From Strigamia acuminata (taxonomy: Eukaryota; Arthropoda; Chilopoda; Geophilomorpha; Linotaeniidae): DNA of 64,000 nt. Each line of letters opens with the position of its first letter. Position 1 is the stretch's first letter. Shown here one piece after another: positions 61,501 to 64,000 of this stretch. A model generated the notes under the pieces. It was not told the origin of the DNA, made no database searches, and saw only the letters and a program-made list of their open reading frames with translations. Both the position numbers and the translations under genes were made by a program. The DNA lies in NCBI GenBank assembly GCA_949358305.1, contig OX442321.1, forward strand, positions 2,567,605-2,631,604. The letters are read 5' to 3'.

Positions 61501-61666
61501 GCCGTTTTTGCCTCGCTTCGTGCGCTGAGGCTTTGGGTAAGGGACCTCCAGATCGCAAGTGATAGTCGGCGCCTTTACGACTGCCGGCTCTCTTGTTTGC
61601 GTCGGAGTCGGAATCTGTTACTCGGGTATTATCTGCCATTTCTTGCTTTGGGTATGGTGTAATCAC
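58556..61666 (-). CDS. Gag of element E
   Basis: The product is 1,036 residues. The N-terminal ~550 residues are highly charged and disordered-looking, with Arg/Asp/Glu/Ser repeats (RRERERDERRERERDDRR region). The capsid-like core near 637-798 starts GNIRWQFYIQNRFDGSWKAG and ends near YYSAL. One knuckle, CFKCNQPGHYSNEC, is near residue 984. The C terminus repeats KNES, encoded by two slippery heptamers. LRSGGP near the N terminus is shared with D. There is no stop or shift in the ORF. Confidence 0.93.
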   Translation of the reverse strand: MITPYPKQEMADNTRVTDSDSDANKRAGSRKGADYHLRSGGPLPKASAHEARQKRRKPKPDRRSASEASHPSRAETRQRLDETERGEEQSHSKLPRSNRDGETSGNEVLSRNQSPRLTHDTEVGSPKAASPIQKTASNTTANSALDTPVTHSRPASVVSEGHKSNSSSVKRVSSQPYSVSGTLIDAMQLAQAEGVRYTLPTGKITVYETLQIVRAALKAHSVSPQITIVEGAHAQQLVDSAQFEADAENEARQAIRERRRKLAEREAQALEYGRTQPNPTTPEEVEIVDRALRAHRYAFHSQQEAERAFMARLRRDDPKSVRKPEVSSSELSDESLEGDPKRTPKAKPKPQPERATPATPRKRDASAREQQTRPRMQALDSATNNAITRLINANNARRNEEQALTSQQQDNPQGTEWQQPVSILKDDESSRRQSHDRTSSREEGKRDERTKYYRYGNSDSSSDGLESNAPSHHDSERGSGEKRRERERDERRERERDDRRRGRKESNSSRRNPPRRSPSPDPSSDPSSNDDRRKEKSSNRRKRFNSPRDREKRRRSENSDHRREEFQDLPRQSAFTDSTGRQYTMGELGRALLGSLKAEGIDLSKRNDRNRSTGDRVKKKYAVSRRDTMSVTGNIRWQFYIQNRFDGSWKAGDRFLDEVIRIKTATKATVGDMLTHGIVELMTGSAREWYQGLKGVNWDDFLMRFDLRYGETPEEVSRKMRGLRQMPGETIMDYDIRARLLFEKAPMEFHATGFNLFFLGGLSEYSQRVLLEERAPTGGSYEEMSAFLFENTIDIEKRYYSALPEAEKAATAKRLKLSAERYGATDKIMRPTEYLSGIMELAEASVGLQIKNKLTSTLPSNPLAAPKKAPTASAMQATLEEVKEGEEAGQDAGKSDEKEEKDDYSTDEEIRSYRDTLSTGCDEEGPLVHLIHRDRAVEEFRARLKPNAGRIPKYFRKNYTPPSKADPEKKKSTEAPRDKSNIRCFKCNQPGHYSNECPRTAKEDAKFDAIMKQMAEIKLAMAKNESKNESAQAAKK
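58583..58601 (-). promoter_or_regulatory. Tandem -1 frameshift heptamers of element E
   Basis: On the minus strand two A_AAA_AAC heptamers, 58601-58595 and 58589-58583, are both in the gag frame and 12 bases apart. The pol (-1) frame is open from either one. Confidence 0.8.
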
Positions 61667-61691
61667 AGGTTAGAATCAGTTATTCAACTTG

Positions 61692-61709
61692 ATCCCGGAC
61701 AGGCCCCCA
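61692..61709 (-). promoter_or_regulatory. PBS of element E (tRNA-Pro-like)
   Basis: TGGGGGCCTGTCCGGGAT lies two bases after the LTR on the minus strand. It differs from the complement of the tRNA-Pro 3' end at two adjacent positions. Confidence 0.7.
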
Positions 61710-61711
61710 CG

Positions 61712-62728
61712 TGTCGCGCTCAACTCTAACCGTCGCTAACTCGTGGGTTGATTACTTAATTCGACTAACTCACTACCGCTTTGCTCAAGCGGTTTACCCA
61801 AAGAAATGATTACACAGATATAAAAGGTAAAATATAATATAGATTTATTCTGCGGGGCAATGTACAGATATATCTTATATATATATATAAAAAGGGTAAG
61901 TAAAAGGTAAATCGGAATGGGTGATGGGAAATGGAAAGGTAAAGGTAAGATGAAAGCTGGCTGGAATCGGCGAGGTCGTCTGTTGTCTCGTGCGTGTCCA
62001 AGATGGCGTCCTCGTTGTAGCAACGTGATGTCGTCTTGGGCCGGCGTGGCAATATGGCGTCCTCGGCTCGTCTCTGGCTGGTCCTTCGGGCTCACGCTGG
62101 TCGGGCGCGAGTGAATGCTTAGTTAAAAGGCTTACTTCAGTCTGTTGTCTAGGTTTTTGTGTGGTGTCCGGCGATCACACAGCGGCGGACTCTTCTGGCT
62201 CCCGGCGGTCACACAGCGGCGGGAACGCTCGTCGTGGTTTTACTGCAGTTTAGGCTTGTGCGACCGTTTGTCTGCACAACTCGCTAAACTGGAGTGGTTT
62301 TTACTATTTCTAGCTGGTGTGCTAAAATAGTGTGGTAATCTTATCTCGCAGGTTACTCTGCGGAGTTTGACACTGACCAAACGTACTCACGGTAAATTGT
62401 CCTTTGTCCTTGGTCAATCCCAGTATATTTACTTGGGCCTGATCTTGTAGGACGACGGGTTTACGTGTGTTTCTCGTTTGATGGTTGTGTTGGTTCTGCC
62501 CGCTCAGTGCAAGGCACATTCCTTTGCACAAAGCGGAGTTGACAGGTGACCGGAATCACCCAATGGTGGGGTGGACGAGCCATCCCCACTCCCTCAGGGC
62601 AGACGCCTGTCCATTGACTAGATGTCAATGCACTGAGGGAAGGGAGACGCGCTTGCGGCTCCCCTTACACCCGAAACGAGGTCACGAGAGAAACTCTTCG
62701 TTGACCCCGGTCCAGTCGGGTCACAACA
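61712..62728 (-). repeat. 5' LTR of element E
   Basis: It is 1,017 bp, practically identical to 49229-50245. It should carry the promoter for all E transcripts. Confidence 0.93.
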
Positions 62729-63753
62729 ACTTGAGCCCCTGAATCAATTCCGAACAAAACTGGCATTTTACACCGTCCCATAACGACCTTCACTCTCGGC
62801 ATTTTTCGAGTCTCTTCTACCGATCCCACAGTTAATCCAAAAATATACTCATCTTCCTCACTTCCACCGGCCATTTCCACCTTAACCGCTCGCACCCTTT
62901 GTCCTCCCGCCATCGGATGTCCTCCACTCGACTTCGAGCGGCAAAATTTCACAAAATGTCCTCCTTTTCCGCAATTATGGCACTTTATATTCTTTGCCGG
63001 GCAAGGAGTTCCTTCTAGATGCGGCCACGCCCTCCCGCAATTAAAACATGAACGTGTACCTTCGCCTCTACTTGGTGACCTTGAAGAATCCTCACTCCTA
63101 CCACTCCTTCGCACGGCATTCACCTCCAAACCACGCGATTCCACCACTGTAACCTTCTCCATGCGTTTTGCTTGCCATTCTGATGCCTCGTGACTTCTTC
63201 CAAAATCCAACACGTCCTTCAGCACCCACGAACTCTCCCGCAGCGCTTGACGACGCAGCTTAGCCATGGCTGTACCGAAAATAATTTGTGACTTTAATTC
63301 TCGGTCCCGATCCGCAAAATCACACCCGACTGCCAAATTTCGGAGTCGTGCACAAAACTGATCCGTTGTTTCCTCTGCTTCCGGCCTACTTGACCGGAAC
63401 GAATACACGCAAAAATCCAAGCTCTTCTTTGGAGCAAAATATCCCGTTAAAGCAGTCTTTGCTGCTTCATATCCCGCCATAACTCCGGTCAACGTCGCAA
63501 AAATATCGTAAGCACTTTCTCCCACATAGTGCAATAACATGGCCCGCTTACGCTCGTCCTCACTAATCGCCGCCGCGGTCAAGAATACTTCAAATCTAAC
63601 TAACCATTTAGTCAATCTCTGGTTCTGGGTGGCTGGTTCTTCATAAACATCAAATGGGATGACTCCCGATGCATGAATGGCTCCCGACGATAACGCTGCC
63701 ATCGGAAATTGCCCTTCCTCCAACTTAGGCTTAGAAACTATGGGAAGCGCCAT
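62729..63753 (-). pseudogene. Mag-like gypsy copy 2, gag part cut by element E
   Basis: It has the same start (MALPIVSKPKLEEG) and zinc knuckles as copy 1. The frame is interrupted within the protease site just after GIDSGAQV by the E insertion. The remainder is at 46398-49228. Confidence 0.85.
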
Positions 63754-63872
63754 CTTGAATTCTCAAGCAAACGACCTTGCCAAGCAAACGACCTTGCCAG
63801 CCCAATCCAATAAAACGACAAATTCCACAAAACTCACAGCATTAATGTCCATTCTGCATACTAAAATCCGCG

Positions 63873-63885
63873 ATCCTCGTCGCCA
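63873..63885 (-). promoter_or_regulatory. PBS of Mag-like gypsy copy 2
   Basis: The same TGGCGACGAGGAT as at 18339-18351, followed by the LTR (from about 63887), which runs off the window. Confidence 0.65.
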
Positions 63886-64000
63886 ATGTAATAGTCAAAT
63901 AAAGACCTTCACCTTTAAATCGCACTCTGGCTAAAAGAGGCTTTGTTTTATTCATTCACTCGTGGACAAGTGCCTTCTCATCATTACGCATCGCTATAAG

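Larger units (their letters stand above)
49229..62728 (-). mobile_element. Element E: giant Ty3/gypsy-type retrotransposon nested in Mag-like gypsy
   Basis: The element is 13,500 bp with 1,017-bp LTRs at 49229-50245 and 61712-62728. The only LTR difference I noticed is G50054 versus A62537. Target duplication ACTT is at 49225-49228 and 62729-62732, and copy 1 shows the empty site near 17194. On the minus strand the order is LTR, PBS, gag, pol, hairpins, acidic exon, third ORF, purine tract, LTR. All frames are open. It is related to element D in every part but clearly diverged. Confidence 0.96.
41381..64000 (+). repeat. Segmental duplication, copy 2 (runs off the window)
   Basis: It is collinear with 2508-18466. 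It lacks the copia element and contains the hAT-type MITE (41405-41838) and element E (49229-62728). Confidence 0.85.

Overview
This is animal nuclear DNA, most likely from an arthropod. The evidence is very short spliced introns (about 53-107 bp), AATAAA poly(A) signals, small secreted cysteine-rich peptide genes, a SARM1-like TIR-domain gene and a primer binding site matching animal initiator tRNA-Met. Nothing in it looks bacterial. The species cannot be named from the sequence. Host DNA is AT-rich and most of the window is mobile DNA.

Host genes are few. A family of ~70-residue, eight-cysteine secreted peptides has two intact members (893-1105 and 20643-20858), each with one intron in the 5' UTR. 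Two further copies (3211-3425 and 42574-42788) share one frameshift, and a promoter/leader relic lies at 37332-37475. A multi-exon TIR-domain gene runs from 22899 to 36805.

Three full-length LTR retrotransposons each have paired LTRs, a target-site duplication and near-identical LTRs, so all look recent. (1) A 7,120-bp Ty1/copia element (5732-12851, +) has one 1,685-aa Gag-Pol reading frame but odd residues at two catalytic positions. (2) Element D, a 12,880-bp Ty3/gypsy-type element (23298-36177, +), sits inside a 62-bp intron of the TIR gene. (3) Element E, a 13,500-bp relative of D (49229-62728, -), sits inside an older Mag-like gypsy copy. D and E encode Gag and Pol joined by a -1 A_AAA_AAC slippery site. 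Both then carry a stem-loop array, a tiny acidic exon and a ~920-940-residue third ORF that has no signal peptide or membrane segment and is not a recognisable envelope. The acidic exon and third ORF are joined by a phase-0 intron in both elements.

A segmental duplication underlies the layout. The segment 2508-~18466 (pseudogene, foldback minisatellite, AT-rich block, unassigned GC-rich block, decayed Mag-like gypsy) recurs in direct orientation at 41381-64000. Only copy 1 carries the copia element. Only copy 2 carries element E and a 434-bp hAT-type MITE. The order of events is therefore Mag-like insertion, then duplication, then the young insertions. Several other MITEs and foldback elements lie at 19-22 kb and at 38 kb.

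The most interesting signals are the conserved spliced third gene and the RNA hairpin array of D and E, and the TIR gene split by a sense-oriented retrotransposon just before the exon that encodes its predicted catalytic glutamate.
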